Below, in pieces: positions 1-9,599 of a stretch of 64,000 nucleotides of DNA (the first letter of the stretch is position 1; every line of letters starts with the position of its first letter). Location: contig JACEVL010006441.1 of assembly GCA_020284085.1 (NCBI GenBank), positions 1,531,001 to 1,595,000 on the forward strand, written 5' to 3'. Source of the stretch: Aporrectodea caliginosa. Lineage: Eukaryota; Annelida; Clitellata; Crassiclitellata; Lumbricidae. Both the position numbers and the translations under genes were made by a program. The notes beneath the pieces were generated by a model. It ran no database searches. It was not told the origin of the DNA and saw only the letters and a list, made by a program, of their open reading frames with translations.

Positions 1-339
1 TCTTGATTAAAAGCATCTTTCCAGAGAAACACTGGTCAGCAAAATGAACTCCCATGACAGACATTTAACTCAATCTCTAAACGTTCAATCAGTCTTTAAA
101 TTTGATGACTGAACAATCTAGCACAAACTCTCACATTTCTGTTCTTTCCTTACCTTGAAAATAAGTTGGTTCTGAGAAGTGGCACTATACAAATGTTTGA
201 TTACAGTCATTCTGGTGTTAGTCTATTGGGAGGATGAAAACAAATGAATAAACTCTCAATACTGAATCATGCCCACAAAGAAATCACAGTTGCCTCTGAT
301 TCAAGTAATGAAGAGGAGCTTGATTTCAGTGCAGTTGTT

Positions 340-600
340 AGCGAGCTAGAAGTCCTGTCAATTGAGAGGTCGGAGGTTCAAATCCCCACCTTGTCTGAGA
401 TTTCTGCTCCACCTGCACCCCTAGGCAACTCAGCTATAAAGAGTACACGGACTGTACACTGTCACAGTCTGTCAGTGGGAAGATGAGATAGCGAAGGAGA
501 GGACTGGCCACTCGCCCTCATACGCCACCGCTGAGAAAATGAAGTCGCTAATACTTCATACCTATGGCTAGCTTAAGGGACTGCTCTTCTTCTTTTCAAG
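340..600 (+). mobile_element. tRNA-derived SINE, family B
   Basis: B-box GGAGGTTCAAATCCCCACC, then CAACTCAGCTATAA, TGTACACTGTC, GTCAGTGGGAAGATGAGA, GAGAGGACTGGCCACTCGCC and a tail with GCTAGCTTAAGGGACTGCTC. The same order is seen in at least eight other places in this window. Confidence 0.75.
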
Positions 601-628
601 TCTGAATCATTTTGGAAATGCTTGTTAA

Positions 629-691
629 CCCTTTAACGACGAGCTGCTTATGGTTTCCCATACATTTTAGTACATGCTCGTCGTTAAAGGG
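629..691. mobile_element. Miniature piggyBac-like element (63 bp)
   Basis: TTAA on both sides (625-628 and 692-695) with palindromic ends CCCTTTAACGACGAGC and GCTCGTCGTTAAAGGG. The centre on the minus strand reads TGTACTAAA...TGGGAAACCA, shared with three other copies in this window. Confidence 0.7.
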
Positions 692-1234
692 TTAATGTGT
701 TTCCATTCACGTCTGTGTCAATGACATAGGTCTCTTTGATTGATTGCTGTTGGTCTGCAAATGAATATTGAAGTCTGGCACATAAATATCGATAAATTCA
801 ATACTGGTAGTCAGCTACACAAACAGTTACATCACCACAAACACATTATTCAAACATGATCAGTCAAGACAAACACAAGCATGTTCCTTCAGCTTAAGGC
901 TGTTTGGGTTGACACCCATACACTACAACACCATTCCCGCAACTGTACAACCTTTCCTTACTCTCCAATTTCACAAGATGTCAACGGTTTTTAATCGTAT
1001 TCGCAGATGCAACAGCAAAACAATTCATTTCTAATCTGCCAAAATGTCATGACTTGCACGTTTTATGCATATACTTAGAAAACTGTACCTTTAATATATA
1101 TGAAAAGGGTTCATCTCTATTTACCTTTTCCATCTCAACAAATTCATCGTCCAACTCAGTGCCTTTGGCACCACCGATCTTCTCACTAACATACTACAAA
1201 ATATAAAGACATCATATATACTTTGTATTTACAC
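692..1234. other. No feature seen
   Basis: AT-rich sequence between the miniature piggyBac-like element and the duplicated segment. No ORF, repeat or splice-framed exon recognised. Confidence 0.5.
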
Positions 1235-3200
1235 AAAAACTCAAAGGACCTTTTTGAAAATATGATAAAACTCTCAGGACTTAATTGTGTATTGGAATAG
1301 GAAATGTCTGTGTTTATTTATTCAGAAAAGACTGCCTTGGACTTTTAATTTTTAGCCAAATATTTTAATCTGTGATAAAGCAAAATAAAAAGCTAAATGT
1401 ATTTTTCCCAGATGGCTGATATATTTTATTAACATGTTCACTCTTTTATTTCACAGGAGATTACAAAAGCTATGTCAGAAATTGCACCTATTCACCTGCA
1501 CCATACCAAAATGAGGCTGCAAGAGCCAAGATGTTCATTGTTTGAATGCCAGGTCATGATGATCAGCAGGTGAATGAAGCCAGGGAGACAGTGTGGTGCT
1601 ATAGTGGAGAGATGATGATGGCAGTCATAGGATGGCGCAAGACAGAAGCAAGATACTTGTATTGTATTTCATTGTCTTGTATTTGCAGATTTCTAAAGTG
1701 CCTTTCATTGTACTACCTAATCAGAGGCACTCCCAGTGCAAAGAGCCCTGCAAAACAGAAAAGTCTTTTAAAAAGATAACGAACAGGCAGGGACAGCAAT
1801 ACCCCAGCTAAGATAATAGAGCAAAGTCAGACAGAATAGATATCCAGTTAAATGCAGGAGCCTATTTAATTACAAGATATTATCTCTAGTAATAGGCCTT
1901 TGTAAATGTTCTTAATTTGTGTAAAGATCTGGGGCGCGGTGGTGCAGGGGTAAGTTCGGTGCCTTGCAGCCGGAGGGTTGCGGGTTCGAATCCACCTCAA
2001 GCCGCCGCGTAGGGACCCTGGGCAAGTCCTTCACTCGCAATTGCTCATGCGCTTCGGCGTGAAACTTCGATTCAGTGGTCGCACTGTAGTCGGGAGCGCC
2101 TCTGAGTAGAAATCTTGAAGGGGCGCTATAACAAGTGCTCATACATACATACATACATACAGACAATAAAATATATCGGCCATTCACCAATTAGCTATTA
2201 TTAGAATTCGGGTTTTCAACAGAATTGAATCAAACCTGGAAGTGAAGCAGAAATTACAGTGGAGTTGACTTTAACAGCCAACAAGAAACGCAACTACATA
2301 TCAAAATTAAAGGTAAGCGATAAAACATGACAACCATGAAAACCAGCTGACGAGGCTTACGAAATTTAAAATCACCGGTTTCGCATCATTTCTAAACTAT
2401 CTCTGTAAGCGTGAAATCAAATAAACGCAACACAAAGTAGTATCTAATTAGGCCTAAATTTATTCTAATAGCAAAATATTGCGCTACAAAAATCCACGAT
2501 TGGCGTGAACTGAAAGCGCAACGCAAGTGGTCGGTTATTTTGCTCAATCTAAACAATCTCGTAACAGAACAGTTACTGGTCTACGTAAAACAGTTGAAAA
2601 GCAAGGATATATAATACCTGATTGGCTTTATTAATTTGTTTTTTGAATCCTGCCAGAGACATATTTTATTATTTTAATCCAAACGCCGTTCACCATCTGC
2701 TGCAATATCATTAAACATTCATTATTACGCCTGCTGTAGGTCAAAACTGAACGACAAACGCACCCTGTATAAATTAGTAAGTAAGTAAATAATGTCAAGT
2801 ACGTTGTCGCAATCGTACTCTCAAATTCTTCTAAGTCGTAATCGCAATCGTAGATACCACATTAAATTTTTTAAGCGAAACGCTAAAGCTAAACGCAGGA
2901 CACCAACGTAAAATGCCGAGCGCTGCATCCGTTCAGTGGTTGTCTGAAGATACCTCGTGAAGAACAAGGTCCAGTTATCGGAAGCCCTAAGAGGAAGGAA
3001 GAGGAATGTACTAAAATAGTATGCTATTGTGCAGGTGTTCATTCAGCAGGCTTTTTTAACTCTCGGATGATTTGATAGAACATTAATGAGCATATTATTA
3101 TGAACAGAGCATGTTATGTTCCTGTTACGCGCTTTTGTGCAAGATTCCAATTTTGTTTAGGCGCGCTATAAATAACAGTCTAATAATAATAATAATAATA

Positions 3201-3238
<38 letters not shown>

Positions 3239-3525
3239 CGCATAATTATGTCTCTAAGCGCAGAGCAGATCACGATTTCTGTAACGCCCTCTTCTGAATT
3301 CATTATTATGAACAGAGCATGTTATGGTCAACCGCCGGCCATATGTCTCTAAGCGCAGAGCAGATCACGATTTCTGTAACGCCCTCTTCTGAATTCATTG
3401 TAAGCTTAAGTTTTATATTATTGTTAACTTTGTATGTAAAGCGCCGAGCATTTGCTCGCGTTTAATAAAGAGCACACTGACTTACTTACCTAGATACATC
3501 TTCATTTTATACAGCGCTCCAATAG
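1235..3525 (+). repeat. Duplicated segment, copy A
   Basis: Runs of near-identity with 4494-8225, from AGGACCTTTTTGAAAATATG to TATACAGCGCTCCAATA. The segment includes a retroelement-like 3' end (GCGCCGAGC-TTTGCTCGCG, TTTAATAAAGA and ACTTACTTAC). Copy A alone has a SINE at 1928-2165, an (AAT)n run at 3181-3236 and a local ~95-bp tandem duplication (about 3241-3325 and 3335-3400). No intact gene. Confidence 0.8.
1928..2165 (+). mobile_element. tRNA-derived SINE, family C
   Basis: Head has an A-box-like GGTGGTGCAGGGGTAAG and B-box GGGTTCGAATCC. The body has GTAGGGACCCTGGGCAAGTC and CACTCGCAATTGCTCATGCG; the tail is GGGGCGCTATAACAAGTG and (ACAT)n. A second copy is at 6985-7215. The paralogous site at ~6672 is empty. 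Confidence 0.8.
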
Positions 3526-3561
3526 GCGAACGAAAGAAGATGAAAACGAATGAAGCTGACT

Positions 3562-3720
3562 CAGGAGCGTAGCCAGTCTTAAATTCAAGAGGAGGCAACT
3601 TCACAGACCATTGGCAAAATTCTGGTTATTGGGGTCATTGGTCAATAGAAGTTCCAGTATATAAAGAAAGCAAGAGGAGGCAACAGTGCCTCCTCGTGCC
3701 TCCATGTAGCTACGCCTATG
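3562..3720. mobile_element. hAT-type MITE, perfect target duplication
   Basis: 159-bp element starting CAGGAGCGTAGCCAG and ending GTAGCTACGCCTATG, with AGCTGACT at 3554-3561 and again at 3721-3728. Two AGAGGAGGCAAC copies inside. Lies between the two copies of the duplicated segment. Confidence 0.75.
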
Positions 3721-3728
3721 AGCTGACT

Positions 3729-4493
3729 ATGTCATGAAAGCAGCAAATGAATGCAACAAGAGGCCATGGTATTGCAGCCTAACTGTAATTAATTATAACA
3801 GAATATTGTAGTCATCGTATGGAACTATACTCGGTGCTTTGTACACGGCTGTCAGATAGAAACCGTGTATTTTTTTTACCGTTCCATGATATTGTGAAGA
3901 CTCGGGCCAGCTCCGAACCTCACATGAGATCAGTATTATAATGCACCCATGTCCCGCTTTCCGTAACGGTCAATTACGCCAATAACATTACGGCAAATTG
4001 GAGCACCCCTTTGGTGATTGGCCCTTTTCTCTGTCAACGTCATCTTTGGTGTGCAGGAGTTAGTGACGTCAAAGTTTGTCTGTCTTGTTCGTTTTTGGCT
4101 TGAAGAAGATGGCGTCTTAAAGGGGAAATTTCGATTTAAAACTAATTGAAGAAGCATTCAACTCTGTTGTATCAATACTTTTAGGGGTTTCTTTTGTTTG
4201 GCAATTAATGTAGAACAGTAGGCCTAACTAGAACACGTTACGTGCTGTTTGGTTTGCCAAAGGTCCCCTTTAGTAGAGTTTGTGTGGCGCTTCTTTCAGT
4301 CGTTCTGTACGTTTTCTGCCTCAGTGTGGCCGTGGCCTCCGCTTCTATAGCGCCTGAATACGCCATTCGTTTGTCTCTAATGGGAGCGCCATCGTCCACA
4401 CCCGGGTGCCAGGATGAGTGGGGCGTAAATCCCACTCCCCTCTCGCTGCCAGTCTGGGTTACTAGTCCAGACTGACCTTGTACTTGTATATAC
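3729..4493. other. Spacer between duplicate copies
   Basis: Contains opposing ~80-codon ORFs at 4238-4495 with no recognised similarity and an AAGATGGCGTC word at 4107 that resembles a YY1 site. No supported gene. Confidence 0.4.
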
Positions 4494-5061
4494 ACTAAAA
4501 CTCACAGGACCTTTTTGAAAATATGATAAAACTCTCAGGACTTAATTGTGCATTGGAATAGGAAAATGTCTGTGTTCATTTATTCGACTGCCTTGGACTT
4601 CTAATTTTTAGCCAAATATTTTAATCTGTGCTAAAGCAAAATAAAAAGCTAAATGTATTTTTCCCAGATGGCTGATATATTTTATTAACATGTTCACTCT
4701 TTTATTTCACAGGAGATTACAAAAGCTATGTGAGAAATTGCACCTATTCACCTGCACCATACCAAAACAAGGCTACAAGAGCCAAGAGGTTTGTTGGTTT
4801 AATGCCAGGTCATGACCAGGAGATCAAGTCAGGGAGACAGCGTGGTGCTATAGTGGAGAGATGATGATGGCAGTCATAGGATAGTGCAAAACAGAAGCAA
4901 GATGCTTGTATTGTATTTCATTGTATTGTATTTGCAGATTTCTATAGTGCCTTTCATTGTACTACCTAATCCGAGGCACTCCCAGTGCAAAGAGCCCTGC
5001 AAAAAACAAAAGTCTTAAGATAATAATAATAATAATAATAATAATAATATCTTTTCTTTAA

Positions 5062-6323
5062 CCCTTTACCGACCGGAAGGTAGTGAATGGTACAAAAGAG
5101 GCTACCGACCGGAAGGTACCGAATGGTACTGGGCGGGTCTCGTCATTTGTAGCCTCATATCGTTTCATGATCGATATAAATTTATGAATACTTATTAGCT
5201 TTGGATCCTACGTATAATTTCGAGCTAAATGACGTCTTGGGATCCCCGGAAAAACACCCAATATATTAAAAACAGCCAATCAAAACGGGCATTTGAATCA
5301 CGCGACGTCTAGCTATAAATGGCATTTGTTTACTAGTGGATTAAATTAACCGATTTGTGGACAAATGGTCATCTGCCAAAGAAAATAATAAATTATTATG
5401 ATGAAAGAAGTTTGTCGATTAGATCTTATTAGATGAATAATGAGACAGGCTTTGATACATTGGTAGATGAAGATCGCACCCACATGTTCGTGCTTAGCGT
5501 GCGCATCCACGCATGCGTGCTCGGCGTGGGTCTGAAATTGGGTCTGAATCGGAAACAAAAACATTCGTATCTCCTTCGTTTATTGAGATATATTGAAAAT
5601 TGTTTTATTATTCTGTTTGCCAACAATTTCTGCATAGTTTTATGCTCATATAACACAGTTTGTCACTGAAAATGTTGTTTAGACTGTGTTGAACATATGA
5701 AATATTCGAATTTTTGAAAAAACGGTTTGGGGTAACGTTGGGTATCTAAAAAATATTTTTTCCAAAACCTGGACGGAGGGATTGAAAGAGAAGATAAAAT
5801 TCTAAAGAATGATGTCTACCTTATGTCTATGTGTCAACTACTCACTAAGATACGGTAAGTTTAAATTTGTTTACTTTTACGCTGTTTTGTGCAATTTTCC
5901 TCAATTTTTACACTATGGTATAAATACTAGAAAAATTGTATCTCCTTCAGTTTTCAACATATTTGAAAGATTTTTTGTTCATGCTGTCTGGAAACAATTT
6001 CTGCAAATTGTTTGTGCTCACATAGGATATGTTATCACTGAAAATTTTGTTGTAGACTCTCTTGAACATGAAAATATATCAGATTTGGGGAGGGTGTTCG
6101 GTTTGGGGTAACTTTGGGTACCTCACAATTTTATTTCTCAAATCCTGGACGCAGGGGTGGAAAGGAGAGATAAAATCCTAAAGAATGGCGTTTACCTTAG
6201 ATCTATATGTTAAAAACTGATGGAGATATAACAATTTCAATTTTTTTTATTCTTTGGCTGTTTTTGACAAAAATGTGTGGTCGTCAGGGGGTAGGTGGAA
6301 AAATTTGTGTGGTCGTTAAAGGG
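5062..6323. mobile_element. piggyBac-like non-autonomous element
   Basis: 1262 bp between TTAA at 5058-5061 and TTAA at 6324-6327. Termini CCCTTTACCGACC and GGTCGTTAAAGGG are inverted. TTAA target duplication with CCC(T)...GGG ends is characteristic of piggyBac. No transposase DDD core was recognised; instead there are two diverged ~330-bp tandem units (about 5525-5830 and 5865-6215) sharing TTTGGGGTAAC(G/T)TTGGGTA and TCCTGGACG(G/C)AGGG. It sits inside the second copy of the duplicated segment. Confidence 0.75.
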
Positions 6324-6349
6324 TTAAGCACTGGGAGTCCACTATAAGC

Positions 6350-6530
6350 AAAGGGAACCATTTACATGTTATGCAATTGAAATCTTAACTACTAACAGAA
6401 CAGAAGCCTTGCAATACAAATGGCGCTAATAGCAGCCTACAAAGCAAATCCGCCCAACGGGGGCTCGAACACTCGGTACCTCTCGGTCACTGTGCCAGAT
6501 GTTATCCAATCGCCACCCAACCCCCCAACG
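6350..6530 (-). mobile_element. tRNA-derived SINE fragment
   Basis: On the minus strand GGCGATTGGATAAC and GTGTTCGAGCCCCCG form tRNA-like A and B boxes, followed by an unrelated body with GGCGCTAATAGC-type sequence. Present only in copy B. Confidence 0.45.
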
Positions 6531-6824
6531 AACGAGCAGGGACAGCAATACCATAGCTAAGATAATAGAACAAAGTCAGACAGAATAGATATCCAGTTAA
6601 ATGCAGGAGCCAATTTAATTACAAGATATTATCTCTAGGAATAGGCCTTTGTTAATGTTCTTAATTTGTGTAAAGATGGCAATAAAATATATCGGCCATT
6701 CGCCAACTAGCCATTATTAGAATTCGGGTTTTCAACAGAATTGAATCAAACCTGGATGTGAAGCAGAAATTACAGTGGAGTTGACTTTAACAGCCAACAA
6801 GAAACGCAACTACACATTAAGGAT

Positions 6825-6965
6825 CCTGAGTGGCCGAGTGGGCTGGTGCCCGCTCGTCACGCCAGCGCCCCGGGTTCGCTTCCCGGTCGGGTCGGTTTAT
6901 CAGAGATTAGCTTCTCGGATCTTTACTGCGGGTGGCTCGATCGCATTATAAGCGTGGAGTACAAT
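6825..6965 (+). mobile_element. tRNA-derived SINE, Ser/Leu-like head
   Basis: GAGTGGCCGAGTGGGCTGGT and CCCGGGTTCGCTTCCCGG supply A- and B-box-like sequence. The tail region is ACAATACAACACACAACACA. It lies directly before the family C SINE in copy B and is absent in copy A. Confidence 0.55.
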
Positions 6966-6984
6966 ACAACACACAACACAACAC

Positions 6985-7215
6985 AATATATACTGGGCGC
7001 GGTGGTTTGGGGTATGTTCGGTGCCTTGCAGCTTGAGGGTTGAGGTTCGAATCCACCTCAAAACCGTCGCGTAGGGACCCTGGGCAAGTCCTTCACTCGC
7101 AATTGCTCATGCGCTTCGGCGTGAAACTCCGACTACAGCAGTAGTCGGGAGCGCCTCTGAATGGGAAATCTGGTTGAGGCGCTATAACAAGTGTTCAAAT
7201 ACAATACAATACAAA
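6985..7215 (+). mobile_element. tRNA-derived SINE, family C
   Basis: Same head, body and tail as 1928-2165, ending in GGCGCTATAACAAGTG and ACAATACAATACAA. B-box GAGGTTCGAATCC has one change. Confidence 0.8.
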
Positions 7216-8276
7216 ATGAAAGGTAAGCGATAAAACATGACAACCATGAAAACCAGCTGACGAGGCTTACGAAATGTAAATTCACCGGTTTCTCGTCATT
7301 TTCTAAACTATCTCTGTAAGCGTGAAATCAAATAAACGCAACACAAAGTAGTATCTAAATAGGCCTAAATTTATTCTAATAGCAAAATACTGCGCTACAA
7401 AAATCCACGATTGGCGTGAACTGAAAGCGCAACGCAAGTGGTCGGTTATTTTGCTCAATCTAAACAATCTCGTAACAGAACTGGTTTACGTAAAACAATT
7501 GAAAAGCGAGGATATATAATACCTGATTGGCTTTATTAATTTGTTTTTTGAATCCTGCCAGAGACATATTTTATTATTTTAATCCAAACGCCGTTCACCA
7601 TCTGCTGCACGAACTCATTAAACATTCATTATTACGTCTGTTGTAGGTCGAAACTTAACGACAAACGCACCCTGCATAAATTAGTAAGTAAGTAAATAAT
7701 GTCAAGTACACGTTATCGCAATCGTACTCTCAAATTCTTCTAAGTCGTAATCGCAATCGTAGATATCACATTAATTTTTTTAGCGAAACGCTAAAGCTAA
7801 ACGCAGGACACCAACTTAAAATGCTGAGCGCTGCATCCGTTCAGAGGTTGTCTGAAGACACCTCGTGAAGAACAAGGTCCAGTTATCGGAAGCCCCAAGA
7901 GGAAGGAAAGAGGAATGTACTAAAATAGTACGCTGCTGTGCAAGTTTTCATTCAACAGGCTTATTTAACTCTCATAATTATTTTAATGAACAGAGCATGT
8001 TATGGTCAAACGCCAACCATATATTAGGCTATGTCTCTAAGCGCAAGCAGACCACGATTTCTGTTTCACTAACGCCCTCTTGTGAATTTCTTGTATGCCT
8101 AAGTATTATATTATTTGTAACTTGTATGCATAGCGCCGAGCGTTTGCTCGCGTTTAATAAAGATCACACATACTTATTTACTTACTTACTAACCTAGATA
8201 TATCTTCATTTATACAGCGCTCCAATATCAATCCCTTTCTGACGAACATATTAGGATACATAATTATATTGTTTAC

Positions 8277-8352
8277 ATTTCATGTTTTACCCGGATATAA
8301 TAATTGATACTTATAGGCCTAATTGTTATTATATTCGGGTAAAACATGAAAT
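8277..8352. repeat. Short palindrome (76 bp)
   Basis: Arms ATTTCATGTTTTACCCGGAT and ATTCGGGTAAAACATGAAAT, each ~27 bp with one or two mismatches, around a ~22-base spacer. Could be a tiny MITE remnant. Confidence 0.6.
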
Positions 8353-8568
8353 TTATTAAACAAGAACCACACGGTCGATTATTGTGACAAATAGGCCTAG
8401 CACATTTAGGCTAGATGACGGGTCATCTATAATTCTAGGTTGCGCCGTACGGCCCGTACGTAGCGGTCTCATAGTTTAGGCTACTTGCCTAAAGTAAGTA
8501 AGTATATTCTTTATTGAACGAACCAGTTGCAAACCGCATTCCGGTGTACATACACATCAAATACAATA

Positions 8569-8605
8569 GGGGCCGTCCATAAATGACGTCACGCTATTTT
8601 GGCCG
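8569..8605 (+). mobile_element. GGGGCCGTCC MITE left end only
   Basis: GGGGCCGTCCATAAATGACG then TCACGCTATTTTGGCC after a TA matches the left end of the element at 54815-55274. No right end was found nearby. Confidence 0.5.
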
Positions 8606-9214
8606 ATTTTTGAGCTGCCGGATGCCCGAATATCAGATTCGGTTAGATTCGCATGAATTTAACCACTGGTCATAATAAATTTAGTGTGGAGACAGATTTA
8701 AATAAGAATTGATCAAAGGTTTCAGACAACGACAGGGAAGCAAACATGGGAACACGGGTAAAGACTTGTTTTGGGTGCTACACAAATTGTTATTGTAGAT
8801 CATTCTTCGGTACCCACTAAGGAGCTTAAAGATCACGGCCGATTAAGGCAACCTCTCCGACATTTGAAGCGCACTTCCCCATTGGACTACAGGCAGATTC
8901 TAACAATTCTGTGAGTACTTTAATGCCTCTATGATTTAATCCGCTCGTCCTTAGTAAGTAAGAACAAGAATGAACCAGCCCATCTAACCTATTTTCGTTC
9001 AGACTCCTATAATTATAATTTTGAAAGAGACATTCATTAAAGACCGTTTAATGCCAGTTTAGCGACAACAGACGAGACCACAACAAGATCTGCGCCTACT
9101 AGTTTGGCCGGATGTAAGATAATGTTGAGACAAGCCGCAATTAATTAACTGCGGATAGTTGAGCTATAGAAGCATCTCCCTATATTGACCTAATTGACCT
9201 CATTATGAGATTCC

Positions 9215-9345
9215 TCTCTGTGATTGGTTACTACCATTGTGATGTATAATAAGTATATCATATAATATATCTCATTGGTTAAAACCAGGTCATTGGGATC
9301 ACGTGATTTTTGCTGAAGCTTCGGTCACATGGCGGCCATCTTCGG
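9215..9345 (+). promoter_or_regulatory. Promoter-like segment
   Basis: Two inverted CCAAT boxes (ATTGG at 9223 and 9274), a TCACGTGA E-box at 9297-9304 and an ATGGCGGCCATCTT word, which is YY1-like on the reverse strand, lie within 130 bases. This cluster resembles TATA-less animal promoters and precedes the ORF at 9310-9546. Only motif co-occurrence supports it. Confidence 0.3.
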
Positions 9346-9546
9346 AGAAGATTGACGAATGCTTGCATGAGAAGAAACAAGTCTAGGATGAATCGTACAC
9401 TTATCGGTGTAGAAGTTTGTATGAAAAAAATGGCAGATAGGAACGAAGAAGGTTTGTTGGAGAAAAAACTGAAAACGAAAGAATATTGGCAGAGAAAAAT
9501 GCATGCGTACGGGTGCAAATTTTCCGCCGAACGCTCCAAGCAGTAA
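9310..9546 (+). CDS. Short hypothetical ORF, possible first exon
   Basis: A 78-codon ORF begins in a promoter-like segment (see 9215-9345). A later in-frame Met at 9421 starts MKKMADRNEEGLLEKKLKTK followed by EYWQRKMHAYGCKFSAERSK, a charged, helix-prone peptide with EYWQR. I do not recognise the family. A donor-like AAGCA|GTAAAG overlaps the stop, so it could be a first coding exon, but no in-frame downstream exon was identified. It could be chance. Confidence 0.3.
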   Translation: MLKLRSHGGHLRRRLTNACMRRNKSRMNRTLIGVEVCMKKMADRNEEGLLEKKLKTKEYWQRKMHAYGCKFSAERSKQ

Positions 9547-9599
9547 AGAATAACATTTCATGCGTAAGTGACATAGTGCCATGTTTCATACTTTATATT

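Larger units (their letters stand above)
4494..8225 (+). repeat. Duplicated segment, copy B (interrupted)
   Basis: Counterpart of 1235-3525 in two parts, 4494-5020 and 6535-8225. It is split by a short SINE, (AAT)n and the piggyBac-like element, and by two SINEs at about 6825-7215. Where copy A carries its SINE, copy B (around 6672) has no insert. Either a tandem segmental duplication or two copies of one large repeat. Confidence 0.8.

Noticed and set aside
4238..4495. Overlapping 85- and 77-codon ORFs on opposite strands
   Set aside because: No recognisable family, no splice context, and the plus-strand reading ends in the duplicated repeat.
5809..6111. 100-codon ORF as a piggyBac transposase fragment
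   Set aside because: No DDD-type motifs or Cys-rich tail; the region is one of two diverged non-coding tandem units.
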